Under the pieces are notes generated by a model. That model searched no databases. It was not told where the DNA came from and saw only the letters and a list, made by a program, of their open reading frames with translations. 64,000 nt of DNA, taken from the NCBI RefSeq assembly GCF_900156815.1, contig NZ_FTOT01000004.1, positions 124,001 through 188,000 on the forward strand, given 5' to 3'. This DNA comes from Gemmobacter megaterium (GTDB lineage: Bacteria; Pseudomonadota; Alphaproteobacteria; Rhodobacterales; Rhodobacteraceae). Below, one piece after another: positions 1-7,233 of this stretch. Positions within the stretch are counted from its first letter, which is position 1. Each line of letters starts with the position of its first letter. The position numbers and the translations under genes are program-made.

Positions 1-295
1 CATGGGCAGCCTTGACCAGCGAGGATTTCCCCATCCCCCGCGCGCCCCAGAGCAGCGCATTGTTGGCGGCAAATCCGCGCGCGAACTGGCGGGTGTTGGT
101 CAGCAGCGTGTCGCGCGCCCGATCCACCCCGACCAGCAGGCCGATATCGACACGCGCCACATCCTGCACCGCTTGCAGGTGATCGGGATCGGTATGCCAC
201 AAGAAGGCATCGGCAGTCGAAAAGTCGGGCGCAGGCATCGGACGGGGGGCAAGGCGTTCCAGCGCCTCGGCAATACGCAGCATCGGGTCAGTCAC
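1..295 (-). CDS. DUF815-type AAA+ ATP-binding protein (partial, C-terminus outside window)
   Basis: Only the first 98 or so residues are present; the gene runs off the left edge. The visible part ends in a Walker A motif, GARGMGKSSLVKA, preceded by a region typical of the DUF815 family of predicted AAA+ ATPases. Substrate and partners are not known. The GTG start at 295 lies 5 nt after the tatC stop, and a GAGGAC run in the end of tatC can serve as ribosome-binding site, so the gene is probably the last member of the tat operon. An in-frame ATG at 283 is an alternative start. The family name is from memory of the motif pattern; the P-loop is seen directly. Confidence 0.72.
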   Translation of the reverse strand, partial: MTDPMLRIAEALERLAPRPMPAPDFSTADAFLWHTDPDHLQAVQDVARVDIGLLVGVDRARDTLLTNTRQFARGFAANNALLWGARGMGKSSLVKAAH

Positions 296-300
296 GTCGA

Positions 301-1146
301 TCAGTCCTCGTCCTCATCCATCCACAGACCCTCGGCCCGCAGTTTCGCCTCGCGTTTGCGCTCGATGCGACGGATCAGCCAGATCGAGATCTCGTACAGC
401 GGATAAACCGCCCCGAACAGGATCACCTGGCTCATCATATCCGGCGGAGTCACCAGCGCCGCGACCAGCAGGATGATCACGACGGCATATTTGCGCATCG
501 CCCCCAGCCCGCGCGAACTGACGATGCCCGCCTTGCCCAGCAGGGTCAGCAGCACCGGCAGCTGGAAACAGATGCCGAAGGCCATGATGAACTTGGTGGT
601 CAGCGACAGATATTCCTCGACCGAGCCCTGAAAACCGATGGCGGCAAGCTGGTTGGTGCCTTCGGTCGCCTCCAGCCCGCCTTGCTGGAAGTTGAGGAAG
701 AAGGCGAAGGCGATGGGCAGCACGATGTAATAGGCAAAGGCCGCGCCCAGAAAGAACATCACCGGCGAGGCCAGCAGGAACGGCAGCAAGGCCCCCTTTT
801 CCGAACGGTACAGCCCCGGCGCGACAAAGCGCCACAGTTGATAGCCGATCACCGGAAAGGACAGCGCGAACCCGCCCAGCACCGAAATGCGGATGGCGAC
901 GAAGAAGCCTTCCTGAAGCTTGATCAGAACCAGCCCGCAATCCTGCCCACGTTCCGACAGCGCCTGACAGATCGGCTGGGTCAGAAAGTTGAAGATCGGA
1001 TTCCAGACGGTAAAGCACAGCACCATCGCGACCAGAAAGGCCACGACAGACCAGATCAGCCGGGTGCGAAGTTCTGCCAGATGTTCGATCAGCGGGGCGG
1101 CGGTATCGTTGATCTCTTCGGCGTTCAGACTGGGGTCGGCATTCAT
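301..1146 (-). CDS. tatC: Sec-independent protein translocase TatC
   Basis: TatC is the polytopic receptor of the twin-arginine translocase; with TatB it binds the RR signal peptide of folded exported proteins. The 281-residue product has the family signature near the N-terminus ([13 protein letters not shown]) and about six hydrophobic segments, ending in an acidic, basic-rich cytoplasmic tail. Length is normal for alphaproteobacteria. It overlaps the tatB stop by 4 nt (ATGA), so the two are translationally coupled in a tatA-tatB-tatC operon read leftward. At least three genes in this window carry twin-arginine leaders (SQR-like, DUF882, TRAP binding protein) and would be clients. Confidence 0.97.
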   Translation of the reverse strand: MNADPSLNAEEINDTAAPLIEHLAELRTRLIWSVVAFLVAMVLCFTVWNPIFNFLTQPICQALSERGQDCGLVLIKLQEGFFVAIRISVLGGFALSFPVIGYQLWRFVAPGLYRSEKGALLPFLLASPVMFFLGAAFAYYIVLPIAFAFFLNFQQGGLEATEGTNQLAAIGFQGSVEEYLSLTTKFIMAFGICFQLPVLLTLLGKAGIVSSRGLGAMRKYAVVIILLVAALVTPPDMMSQVILFGAVYPLYEISIWLIRRIERKREAKLRAEGLWMDEDED

Positions 1147-1559
1147 GCTTGGGCCTTGGGGTCTTCCGTGACAGCGTCGGGGGTGGCGGCCGGCTGCGGG
1201 TCAGGCGCGACGGATGCCGCAGCGGCGGGGGCAGCGGTCACGGCCGAGACAGCGGCCTTGGCCGCGGAGCTGACAGGGCGGCGCGGATCCCATTTCTCGA
1301 ACTTGTCCGCGGCCCCCTTCAGCGCATCCAGCCCCGCAGTGGCCTCTGTGGTCGAGGATTTCAGATCCTTGGCCACGTCCTTGATCCCCGAATCATCCGC
1401 CGCCTGATCCATGGCGCGTTGAAATTCCCGCGCCATTCCACGCGCCCGAGCGGTGAACCGGCCAAGGGTCTTGAACATCACGGGCAGATCCTTCGGACCC
1501 ACCACGATCAGCGCAACCACCCCGATGATCAGCAGTTCGGACCAACCGATGTCCAGCAT
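1143..1559 (-). CDS. tatB: Sec-independent protein translocase TatB
   Basis: The product is 138 residues with the canonical TatB start [21 protein letters not shown], that is one N-terminal membrane helix followed by the GPKDLP hinge and an amphipathic helix ([22 protein letters not shown]). The C-terminal half is an alanine/proline-rich, poorly conserved cytoplasmic tail, as usual. TatB forms the substrate receptor complex with TatC. The E residue at position 8 and the GP hinge distinguish it from TatA. It lies between tatA (25 nt upstream) and tatC (4-nt overlap). Confidence 0.95.
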   Translation of the reverse strand: MLDIGWSELLIIGVVALIVVGPKDLPVMFKTLGRFTARARGMAREFQRAMDQAADDSGIKDVAKDLKSSTTEATAGLDALKGAADKFEKWDPRRPVSSAAKAAVSAVTAAPAAAASVAPDPQPAATPDAVTEDPKAQA

Positions 1560-1584
1560 CGCGGTTCCTCCGGCCCGGCCCCGA

Positions 1585-1797
1585 TCAGACCTTGTCTTTC
1601 TCGGGGGTGGGCGTCACGTCGCGCGCCGCATCGGCGGCCTTGTTGATTTCGGTGGTCTCCTCGCTCACGCCTTTCTTGAAGGCGGTGATGCCCTTGCCCA
1701 CCTCGCCCATCAAGGCGCTGACCTTGCCGCGCCCGAACAGCACCAGCACGATGACAGCGATCAGCAGAAGGCCGGGCAGGCCGATATTGTTCAGCAT
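1585..1797 (-). CDS. tatA: Sec-independent protein translocase TatA
   Basis: This 70-residue protein has one N-terminal membrane helix ([16 protein letters not shown]), the [17 protein letters not shown] amphipathic helix and a short charged tail, which is the standard TatA layout. TatA oligomerises to form the protein-conducting element of the Tat pathway. The ATG is preceded by a good AAGGAG site 6-7 nt upstream. It is the first gene of the tatABC operon, so a promoter is expected between here and the Rrf2 gene; an 18-bp dyad at 1901-1918 lies in that interval. Confidence 0.95.
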   Translation of the reverse strand: MLNNIGLPGLLLIAVIVLVLFGRGKVSALMGEVGKGITAFKKGVSEETTEINKAADAARDVTPTPEKDKV

Positions 1798-1900
1798 GGG
1801 ATTGCTCCTTGCATGGCCCCCGCAGGGGATTTCATCCTGATACCGATGTACGCCCAGATCGCTGCCGCCGAAAGACCGCAGACGCGGGCGCCGCAGATAC

Positions 1901-1918
1901 CTGACAGCTATATGTCAG
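1901..1918. promoter_or_regulatory. 18-bp perfect dyad upstream of tatA (candidate operator)
   Basis: CTGACA-N6-TGTCAG is a perfect inverted repeat with 6-bp arms and an AT-rich centre (gctata). It lies between the stop of the leftward Rrf2 gene and the tatA start, about 105-120 nt upstream of tatA. There is no T-run on either side, so it is not a typical terminator. The centre read leftward (CATATAG) could overlap a -10 element. Function is inferred only from symmetry and position. Confidence 0.4.
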
Positions 1919-1943
1919 TTGCCCCAGGGATTGGCCAGGCCGA

Positions 1944-2378
1944 TCACGCCGCGCACAGCAGCTCTTGCAGCCCGTCATTCCCGGCGACCAGATCCGACAG
2001 CGTCACCGTGTCCAGCCGCGCATAGAATGCCTCAAGCGCCTCTGTCATCACGCATTTCAGCTTGCAGCAGGCCCGCAGCGGACAGGCGCCGCCACCAGGC
2101 AGGAAACACTCGGCAAAGGGAACCTCGGCCTCCATCTCGCGAAACACCGCGCCAACGGTGATCTGCTCCATCGGGCGCCCCAGCATCAGCCCGCCCGACC
2201 GCCCCCGCCGCGTGGTCAGAAATCCCTTTTGCCCCAGCGCATGGATCACCTGCGCCAGATGGTTTTCCGAAACGTCGCAGGCTTCGGCAATGTCGTGCTT
2301 GCGCACCAGCCGCCCGGAATTCACCGCACAGTACATCAACGCCCGCATCGCCAGATTGGTCCGTGTCGTCAATCGCAT
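1944..2378 (-). CDS. Rrf2-family transcriptional regulator, NsrR-like
   Basis: This 144-residue protein starts MRLTTRTNLAMRALMY and has the Rrf2 winged helix (SENHLAQVIHALGQKGFLTTRRGRSGG). Cysteines at about 91, 99, 104, 105 and 109 lie in ECFLPGGGACPLRACCKLKC, the place where NsrR binds its iron-sulfur cluster (C91, C96 and C102 in E. coli). NsrR proteins sense nitric oxide through that cluster. I chose the ATG at 2378 because GGAGG stands 5 nt before it; the GTG at 2384 has no spaced ribosome-binding site. It is divergent from the SQR-like gene, whose promoter region holds dyad sites, so that operon is a plausible target. Other Rrf2 sensors cannot be excluded. Confidence 0.85.
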   Translation of the reverse strand: MRLTTRTNLAMRALMYCAVNSGRLVRKHDIAEACDVSENHLAQVIHALGQKGFLTTRRGRSGGLMLGRPMEQITVGAVFREMEAEVPFAECFLPGGGACPLRACCKLKCVMTEALEAFYARLDTVTLSDLVAGNDGLQELLCAA

Positions 2379-2454
2379 CGTCACCTCCGCCTGCCGGCGC
2401 GTGCCGGCATCCTGAAAACCTGCAACAGGATGCCATCATTTTCCTGCAAGCGTT

Positions 2455-2468
2455 TTGACATGCATCAA
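2455..2468 (+). promoter_or_regulatory. FNR/CRP-type box (also resembles a -35 element)
   Basis: TTGAC-ATGC-ATCAA matches the FnrL/NnrR-type consensus TTGAT-N4-ATCAA at 9 of 10 arm positions. The same bases begin with TTGACA, a consensus -35 hexamer, followed at 16-18 nt by CATATA/TATATC (2477-2484). The element could therefore be an activator site, a -35 box, or both. It is 53-66 nt upstream of the SQR-like start codon. The match is seen directly; the identity of the bound protein is inference. Confidence 0.55.
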
Positions 2469-2483
2469 GGCCACAGCATATAT

Positions 2484-2505
2484 CACATGCGAATTTGAGA
2501 ATGTG
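2484..2505. promoter_or_regulatory. Inverted repeat CACAT-N12-ATGTG, candidate Rrf2 operator
   Basis: CACAT at 2484-2488 and ATGTG at 2501-2505 form a dyad whose AT-rich core (gaattt) is centred at 2494-2495. This size and symmetry fit Rrf2/NsrR operators, which are AT-rich imperfect palindromes. It lies just downstream of the probable -10 (2477-2484) and just upstream of the GGAGGAG ribosome-binding site (2509-2515) of the SQR-like gene, a position suited to repression. The regulator gene is divergent and adjacent. Confidence 0.5.
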
Positions 2506-2520
2506 AATGGAGGAGTCCCC

Positions 2521-3837
2521 ATGTCCCGCATCCCCGTCGGCGCCGCGTCGCGCCGCACCTTTCTGGGCCTGGCCGGAGGGTTGGCCGCACTGGCCGCCGC
2601 CCCCGGCCCGGCCCGCGCCCAGACTGTCCAGACCAAGGCCCGCATCGTGATTCTCGGTGCCGGGGCGGGCGGGACGGCCTTTGCCAACCGCCTCGCCCGT
2701 CGGCTCGACGGCGCAACGATCACCATCGTCGATGGCCGGCAAGAGCATTGGTATCAACCCGGCTTCACCCTGATCGCCGCAGGTCTCAAACCGGCCGCCT
2801 ATTCCGTGACCCGGACCACCGACTGGCTGCCGCAGGCGGTGCGCCTGATCCCTGAACATGCGGCCGCCATCGACCCGGTGGCAAAATCGGTCACCACCAC
2901 CGGCGGCACGCGGCTGGAATATGACTATCTGATCGTCGCCACCGGCCTCGCGCTTGACTGGGACGCGGTCGAAGGCTTCTCGACCGACATGATCGGCCAG
3001 AACGGCATCGGGGCGCATTACCACAGCCCCCAGGCGGCCGAAGCGACCTTCCGCGCCATGGATGCCTTTGTCTCCAGGGGGGGCAATGCGCTGATCGGGC
3101 GCCCGGCCACGGAAATGAAATGCGCGGGCGCCCCGCTGAAACTGGCCTTCCTGCTGGAGGACATGGCCACCCGCAAGGGCAACCGGGCCAATGTGTCCAT
3201 CACCTACACCGCCCAGAACAAGACCCTGTTCGGCGTGCCGATCGTGTCGGAAAAGGTGCGGATGCTGTTTGGCGAACGCGGCATCGCCACCGCCTATGAT
3301 CATGTGCTGAAATCCATCGACCCGGCCCGCAAGGTGGCAACCTATGCCACACCCGACGGCGACCGGGATCTGCCCTGGGATTTCATCAACGTCATCCCGC
3401 CCCAGCGCGCCCCGCAGGTCGTGCGCGAGTCGGGCCTGTCCTGGGCCGACAAATGGGTCGATCAGGGCTGGCTGGAGGTGGACCAGAAAACCCTGCGCCA
3501 CCTGCGCCACCCCGAGGTCTTTGCCATCGGCGATGTCGCAGGCGTGCCCAAGGGCAAGACCGCCGCCTCGGTCAAATGGCACCAGCCCGTCGTCGAGGAT
3601 CATCTCGTCGCCCAGATTCAAGGCCGCGAGGGCCGCGAGACCTTCAACGGCTATACATCCTGCCCGCTGATCACCCGCGTCGGCCGCGCGATGCTGATCG
3701 AATTCGACTACAAGGACAATCTGGTGCCCAGCTTCCCCGGCATCATCCCGCCGCTCGAAGAGCTGTGGATTTCCTGGCTGATGAAGGAAGTCGCCCTCAA
3801 AGCCACCTACAACGCCATGCTGCGCGGCGACGCCTGA
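2521..3837 (+). CDS. Sulfide:quinone oxidoreductase-like FAD/NAD(P)-binding flavoprotein with Tat signal
   Basis: The 438-residue product starts with a twin-arginine leader (SRRTFLG at 10-16, then an Ala-rich stretch ending ARA-QT), so export through Tat is predicted. The mature part is a pyridine-nucleotide-disulfide-type flavoprotein: dinucleotide fold GAGAGGTAF near 46, ATGL near 140, and the FAD motif AIGDVA at 335-340. Cys201 (MKCAGAP) and Cys381 (YTSCPLI) occupy the positions of the redox-active cysteine pair of the sulfide:quinone reductase family. Likely role is oxidation of sulfide or a related sulfur compound to quinone, but flavocytochrome c-like use cannot be excluded. The start at 2521 was chosen for the GGAGGAG just upstream. 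It is followed at 10 nt by a membrane protein gene. Confidence 0.82.
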   Translation: MSRIPVGAASRRTFLGLAGGLAALAAAPGPARAQTVQTKARIVILGAGAGGTAFANRLARRLDGATITIVDGRQEHWYQPGFTLIAAGLKPAAYSVTRTTDWLPQAVRLIPEHAAAIDPVAKSVTTTGGTRLEYDYLIVATGLALDWDAVEGFSTDMIGQNGIGAHYHSPQAAEATFRAMDAFVSRGGNALIGRPATEMKCAGAPLKLAFLLEDMATRKGNRANVSITYTAQNKTLFGVPIVSEKVRMLFGERGIATAYDHVLKSIDPARKVATYATPDGDRDLPWDFINVIPPQRAPQVVRESGLSWADKWVDQGWLEVDQKTLRHLRHPEVFAIGDVAGVPKGKTAASVKWHQPVVEDHLVAQIQGREGRETFNGYTSCPLITRVGRAMLIEFDYKDNLVPSFPGIIPPLEELWISWLMKEVALKATYNAMLRGDA

Positions 3838-3847
3838 GGAGAGACCG

Positions 3848-4207
3848 ATGAAAGACCTGACCCTCACCACCCTGCTGGCCGTCTTCGAGGAAATGTTCGG
3901 GCGCAGCCTGTTCTGGGCCCTGGTCGGCCTCGCCGCGCTGGTGACGCTGCTCTACCTCTATGTCCTCGTCCGCGACCGCGCGGTCAGTTGGCGCAAGTTC
4001 CTGCTGGCCCAGCTTGCCATGCCGCTGGGCGCCATCGCCGCCGTCTGGTTCGTCTTCGCCATCACCCGGTCCGGGCTGACCGACATCGGCGGTGCCATCG
4101 ACCTGATCGTCCTGCTGGGGATCGCCGCCGCAGGCGCGGTCGGTGCGGCAATCCTCGTCTATACCGTCCAATCTCTGCTGCATCGTCCCGGCGCAGACCG
4201 GGCCTGA
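3848..4207 (+). CDS. Small three-helix membrane protein (DUF5368-like)
   Basis: The 119-residue product has three hydrophobic segments, roughly residues 22-42, 52-70 and 82-106, with short charged loops. The N-terminal pattern FEEMFGRSLFWALV is one I associate with the DUF5368 family, but that is from memory. It starts 10 nt after the SQR-like gene with AGGAGAG as ribosome-binding site, so the two form an operon. It could be a membrane anchor or quinone-side partner of the exported flavoprotein; no function is proven. Confidence 0.75.
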   Translation: MKDLTLTTLLAVFEEMFGRSLFWALVGLAALVTLLYLYVLVRDRAVSWRKFLLAQLAMPLGAIAAVWFVFAITRSGLTDIGGAIDLIVLLGIAAAGAVGAAILVYTVQSLLHRPGADRA

Positions 4208-4220
4208 CAGCGCCGGTTTC

Positions 4221-4268
4221 ATCTTGCCGGAAATATCCTCAGGGGGTCCGGGGGCAGAATGCCCCCGG
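4221..4268 (+). repeat. Dispersed palindromic element, copy A
   Basis: The segment begins ATCTTGCCGGAAATATCCT and continues into a perfect 9-bp hairpin (CCGGGGGCA-GAA-TGCCCCCGG at 4248-4268). The same lead sequence with a related G-rich hairpin recurs near 17034. Here it lies between two convergent genes (the DUF5368-like gene and the amidase) and may act as a transcription terminator. It looks like a REP-type intergenic repeat. Confidence 0.65.
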
Positions 4269-4293
4269 CGCGTCCCGCCTGGCCCGCCCGTGC

Positions 4294-5541
4294 CTATTGC
4301 CGCAACAACCCCACCGCCGCCGCATCCTCGACCGCCCAGCCCGCCAGCCCCGCGACAATGGCACCGGCCATCTGCGCCCGCCAGGCCGGATCGGTCAGCC
4401 GCGCCAGATCGCGGGGGGAGGACATATAGCCCAGTTCGATCAGCACCGACGGGATGTCCGGCGCCTTCAGCACCGAAAACGCCGCCGCGCGCCGGGGCAC
4501 CTTGTGCAGGGTCAGCCGGGCCTCCCGCATCGCCGCCACCAGCGCCTCGGCCAGCCGGCCTGCACGGGGCGAGGTTTCGCGCCGCGCCATGTCCATCAGC
4601 ACCCCGGCAATCAGATCGTCCTGCCCCGTCAGATCCACCCCCGACATCAGCGCATCGCGGTCATGTCGCTCGGCCAGCGCGGCCGAGGCCTCGTCCGACG
4701 CTGCCGCGGCCAGGGTATAGACCGTCGCCCCCGTCGCCACCCCTTCGGGCAGCGCATCGGCATGAAGCGACAGGAACACATCCGCCACCGCCTGATGGGC
4801 AATCGCCACGCGGGTTTCCAGCGGCACGAAACTGTCATCCTCGCGGGTCATCACGACGCGGGCGACACCCGCGCGCACCAACGCCTCTTTCAACTCGCGC
4901 GCAAAGGTCAGCATCAGCTGCGCCTCGCTGTGGCCATCGCGTTCGGCACCTGGATCCAGCCCGCCATGGCCGGGGTCCAGCACCACCACCAGCGGCCCCT
5001 GCCCCCGAGGCTTGCGCGGCGGCGCCACCCGTGCCGGTTTCGGCAAGGTCCAGCCAGGCGGATCGGGGCGGGCCACCTCGGCGGCAAAATCGGCAGCGGC
5101 GGCGGGCGCCAGACGCAGGCGCAACAGCGCCTCCTCGCCACCGCGCTGCGCGGTCCGCAACTCGGCTTCGGCGACCAGCCGGGGGCGATCCAGCGCAACG
5201 ACAAGCCGCGACCAGCCATCGCGCACCGGGCCTGCGCGCAGATCCGTCACCTGCCCCGGCACACCGGCCATCAACCGGGCCGTATCGAGCCCCCGGAAAT
5301 CCACCTCGCGGAAATCGACCACCAGACGCGGCGGCCCTGCCAGAAAACGCAGGCGCCAGGGCACGGCATGGCTCAGCGCCAGATCCAGCGCCAGCACCTC
5401 GTCCTCGGCCCACAGCCGGCTGGCAGTGCCATCCGCCCGCGCAAGCGCCGAAAACTGGGGGGATTGCGCCAGCGCGGCCCCTGATGCCAGCCCTGCCGCC
5501 AGCACCAGCACAGCGATGGCCCGTGCGAATGTTCCGATCAT
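4294..5541 (-). CDS. N-acetylmuramoyl-L-alanine amidase (AMIN + Amidase_3)
   Basis: This periplasmic zinc amidase removes stem peptides from peptidoglycan, usually at the division septum. The 415-residue product has a signal peptide (MIGTFARAIAVLVLAAGLASG, ending ALA-QS), an N-terminal beta-rich AMIN-like domain, and a C-terminal Amidase_3 domain with zinc ligands in LDPGHGG, the following Glu (GHSEAQL) and LSLHADA, plus the catalytic Glu in VLIELGYMSS. It resembles AmiA/B/C enzymes. The reading frame stays open a further 60 codons upstream, but the ATG at 5541 starts a clean signal peptide. It is convergent with the SQR-like operon. Confidence 0.92.
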   Translation of the reverse strand: MIGTFARAIAVLVLAAGLASGAALAQSPQFSALARADGTASRLWAEDEVLALDLALSHAVPWRLRFLAGPPRLVVDFREVDFRGLDTARLMAGVPGQVTDLRAGPVRDGWSRLVVALDRPRLVAEAELRTAQRGGEEALLRLRLAPAAAADFAAEVARPDPPGWTLPKPARVAPPRKPRGQGPLVVVLDPGHGGLDPGAERDGHSEAQLMLTFARELKEALVRAGVARVVMTREDDSFVPLETRVAIAHQAVADVFLSLHADALPEGVATGATVYTLAAAASDEASAALAERHDRDALMSGVDLTGQDDLIAGVLMDMARRETSPRAGRLAEALVAAMREARLTLHKVPRRAAAFSVLKAPDIPSVLIELGYMSSPRDLARLTDPAWRAQMAGAIVAGLAGWAVEDAAAVGLLRQ

Positions 5542-5599
5542 GCCCGCCTGCCTTTTTGCCGGAACTGTGCCACAGGCAGGGTGCCCGGCGAAAGCCCCC

Positions 5600-6157
5600 T
5601 CACTCGGCCACAAGCTGGCGCACACGCCGGGACAGCCAGTCAAGATCCCGGTCGGCAATGCCCAGTTCCCCCAGATGCGCCACCGTGGACCACAGATAGT
5701 CGCAGTTCCGCCCCCGCCCACCGCAGGACCGCGCGATGATCTGCGCCTGCTCTTCGGGCTCCAGCGGGCCGGTATATTGCGGATGGGCCGGGTCGATCAC
5801 ATAGGCCAGCGTTTCGGCGACGCCCCGATCGCGCAACTGCACCGGCAACGTGATCTCCAGGTAAGCCGACGAGACAAGTTCGCGTTCGCGCACCATGGCC
5901 AGCGTCTCGGCCTCGGCGCCCGGCGCGACGCGCAGGGCCAGACCATCGCAATACCCGCCTTCGGCACGGTCCAGCGCCAGCACAAGCCCCGGCACCTCAG
6001 GGCTGCCACGATGATGGATCGACCACATGCAGAAGCCTCGATGCCAGCCCGTCGCCCGTGCCACCCGCGCCTCGGCCACCGGAAAATCCGGCTGCCACAT
6101 CAACGAGCCATAGGCAAAGATCCACAAGGGGCGGGGGGCTGTCTCGGTCACGGTCAT
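5600..6157 (-). CDS. Gamma-glutamylcyclotransferase, ChaC-like
   Basis: ChaC-type enzymes cleave glutathione or gamma-glutamyl dipeptides to 5-oxoproline. The 185-residue product has the diagnostic N-terminal FAYGSLMWQPDF loop and a Glu in the REREL segment at the expected catalytic position, with total length typical for the family. The upstream frame is open for 90 more codons, but similarity begins only at MTVTETAPRPLWIFAYGSL, so the ATG at 6157 was chosen. Its start region faces the divergent DUF2125 gene (72 nt apart), and it ends 58 nt before the amidase start. Confidence 0.88.
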   Translation of the reverse strand: MTVTETAPRPLWIFAYGSLMWQPDFPVAEARVARATGWHRGFCMWSIHHRGSPEVPGLVLALDRAEGGYCDGLALRVAPGAEAETLAMVRERELVSSAYLEITLPVQLRDRGVAETLAYVIDPAHPQYTGPLEPEEQAQIIARSCGGRGRNCDYLWSTVAHLGELGIADRDLDWLSRRVRQLVAE

Positions 6158-6228
6158 GTCTCGGGGCTGGTCGCGGCGCTGTCCGGTCTGTAGACAACAG
6201 CCAGCGGCAAATGGAAAGAGGGGCGCCA

Positions 6229-7203
6229 ATGCGCGGGCTTCTGTGGATAGCGGTTCTGGCCATCGCGGGCTGGTCGGGCTGGTGGTGGTTCGCCTCGGAA
6301 ACCGCCCTGAAAACGGCACAGGGCTGGTTCGCCGCCCGACAGGCCGAGGGTTGGCAGGCAGAACACGGTGGCATCGACGTGCAGGGCTATCCCAACCGGA
6401 TCGACCTGACGATCGAGCGCCCTGCAATCGCCCCCCCCGGCGGGCCGTGGGGCTGGCAGGCGCCCTTTGTGCAGATCCTGTCGCTCAGCTACAAGCCGTG
6501 GCATCTGATTGCCGCCTTTGCCCCCGAGCAGCGCCTGGACACGCCTGCTGGGCCGGTTCTGCTGACCGCGGACAAGGCGCAGGCCAGTCTGGTGCTGGTT
6601 CCCGGCACGGATCTGGCGCTGGACCGCTTTCAGTTCGTGGCAGAGGGTCTTGGGCTGAGCGGGCTGGTCGATGGCCGGGCCGCGCATCTGTCGCTGGCCA
6701 CCCGGCCCGCCGTCGGGCTGGCGCTGGCCCATGACCTGGGGATCGAGGCGCGGGACATCGCGCCTTCGCCAGCGTTCCTGTCGCGCCTGCCCCCCGGCAC
6801 GGTGCCCGCGCAGGCCACGCTGGTCCGGCTGGACGCCACCCTGACGCTTAGTGCCGGGCTGGACCGGCACGCGGGCCGGACCCGCCCGGCGCTGACCCGC
6901 GTGATCCTGCGCGAGGCGCGGGTGGACTGGGGCGAGATCCGCGCCTTTGTCTCGGGCGATCTGGTGCCCGATGCGGCGGGCTTTGCCGCAGGGCGGCTGG
7001 ACCTGCGGCTGGAGGGCGCCACCAAGGCGCTGGACCTGGCCATCGCCGCCGGGCTTGTGGCACCCGACTTTCGCGCAAGCTGGCAATCCGCGCTGGACTC
7101 GCTCACACCGCAGGGCGAGGCGATCACCCTGCCGCTGACGCTGGCAAACGGGGCCATTTCGCTCGGGCCGCTGCTGCTCGGTCCTGCGCCGCGCCTGCGA
7201 TAG
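6229..7203 (+). CDS. DUF2125 domain-containing protein
   Basis: The 324-residue product begins with one hydrophobic helix (LLWIAVLAIAGWSGWWWF) and then a long beta-rich, probably periplasmic region. The early motif RQAEGWQAEHGGIDVQGYP is characteristic of DUF2125 proteins, which are widespread in alphaproteobacteria and uncharacterised. The GGAAAGAGGGG just upstream supports the ATG at 6229. It is convergent with the extensin-like gene, only 30 nt away. Confidence 0.82.
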   Translation: MRGLLWIAVLAIAGWSGWWWFASETALKTAQGWFAARQAEGWQAEHGGIDVQGYPNRIDLTIERPAIAPPGGPWGWQAPFVQILSLSYKPWHLIAAFAPEQRLDTPAGPVLLTADKAQASLVLVPGTDLALDRFQFVAEGLGLSGLVDGRAAHLSLATRPAVGLALAHDLGIEARDIAPSPAFLSRLPPGTVPAQATLVRLDATLTLSAGLDRHAGRTRPALTRVILREARVDWGEIRAFVSGDLVPDAAGFAAGRLDLRLEGATKALDLAIAAGLVAPDFRASWQSALDSLTPQGEAITLPLTLANGAISLGPLLLGPAPRLR

Positions 7204-7233
7204 GGCCGGTTGCGCGGCCCCGACAGCGCCACG

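Noticed and set aside
2032-3870. 612-codon frame on the minus strand over the SQR-like gene
   Set aside because: It overlaps both the SQR-like gene and the Rrf2 gene in wrong frame. The Rrf2 and SQR frames carry family motifs and ribosome-binding sites.
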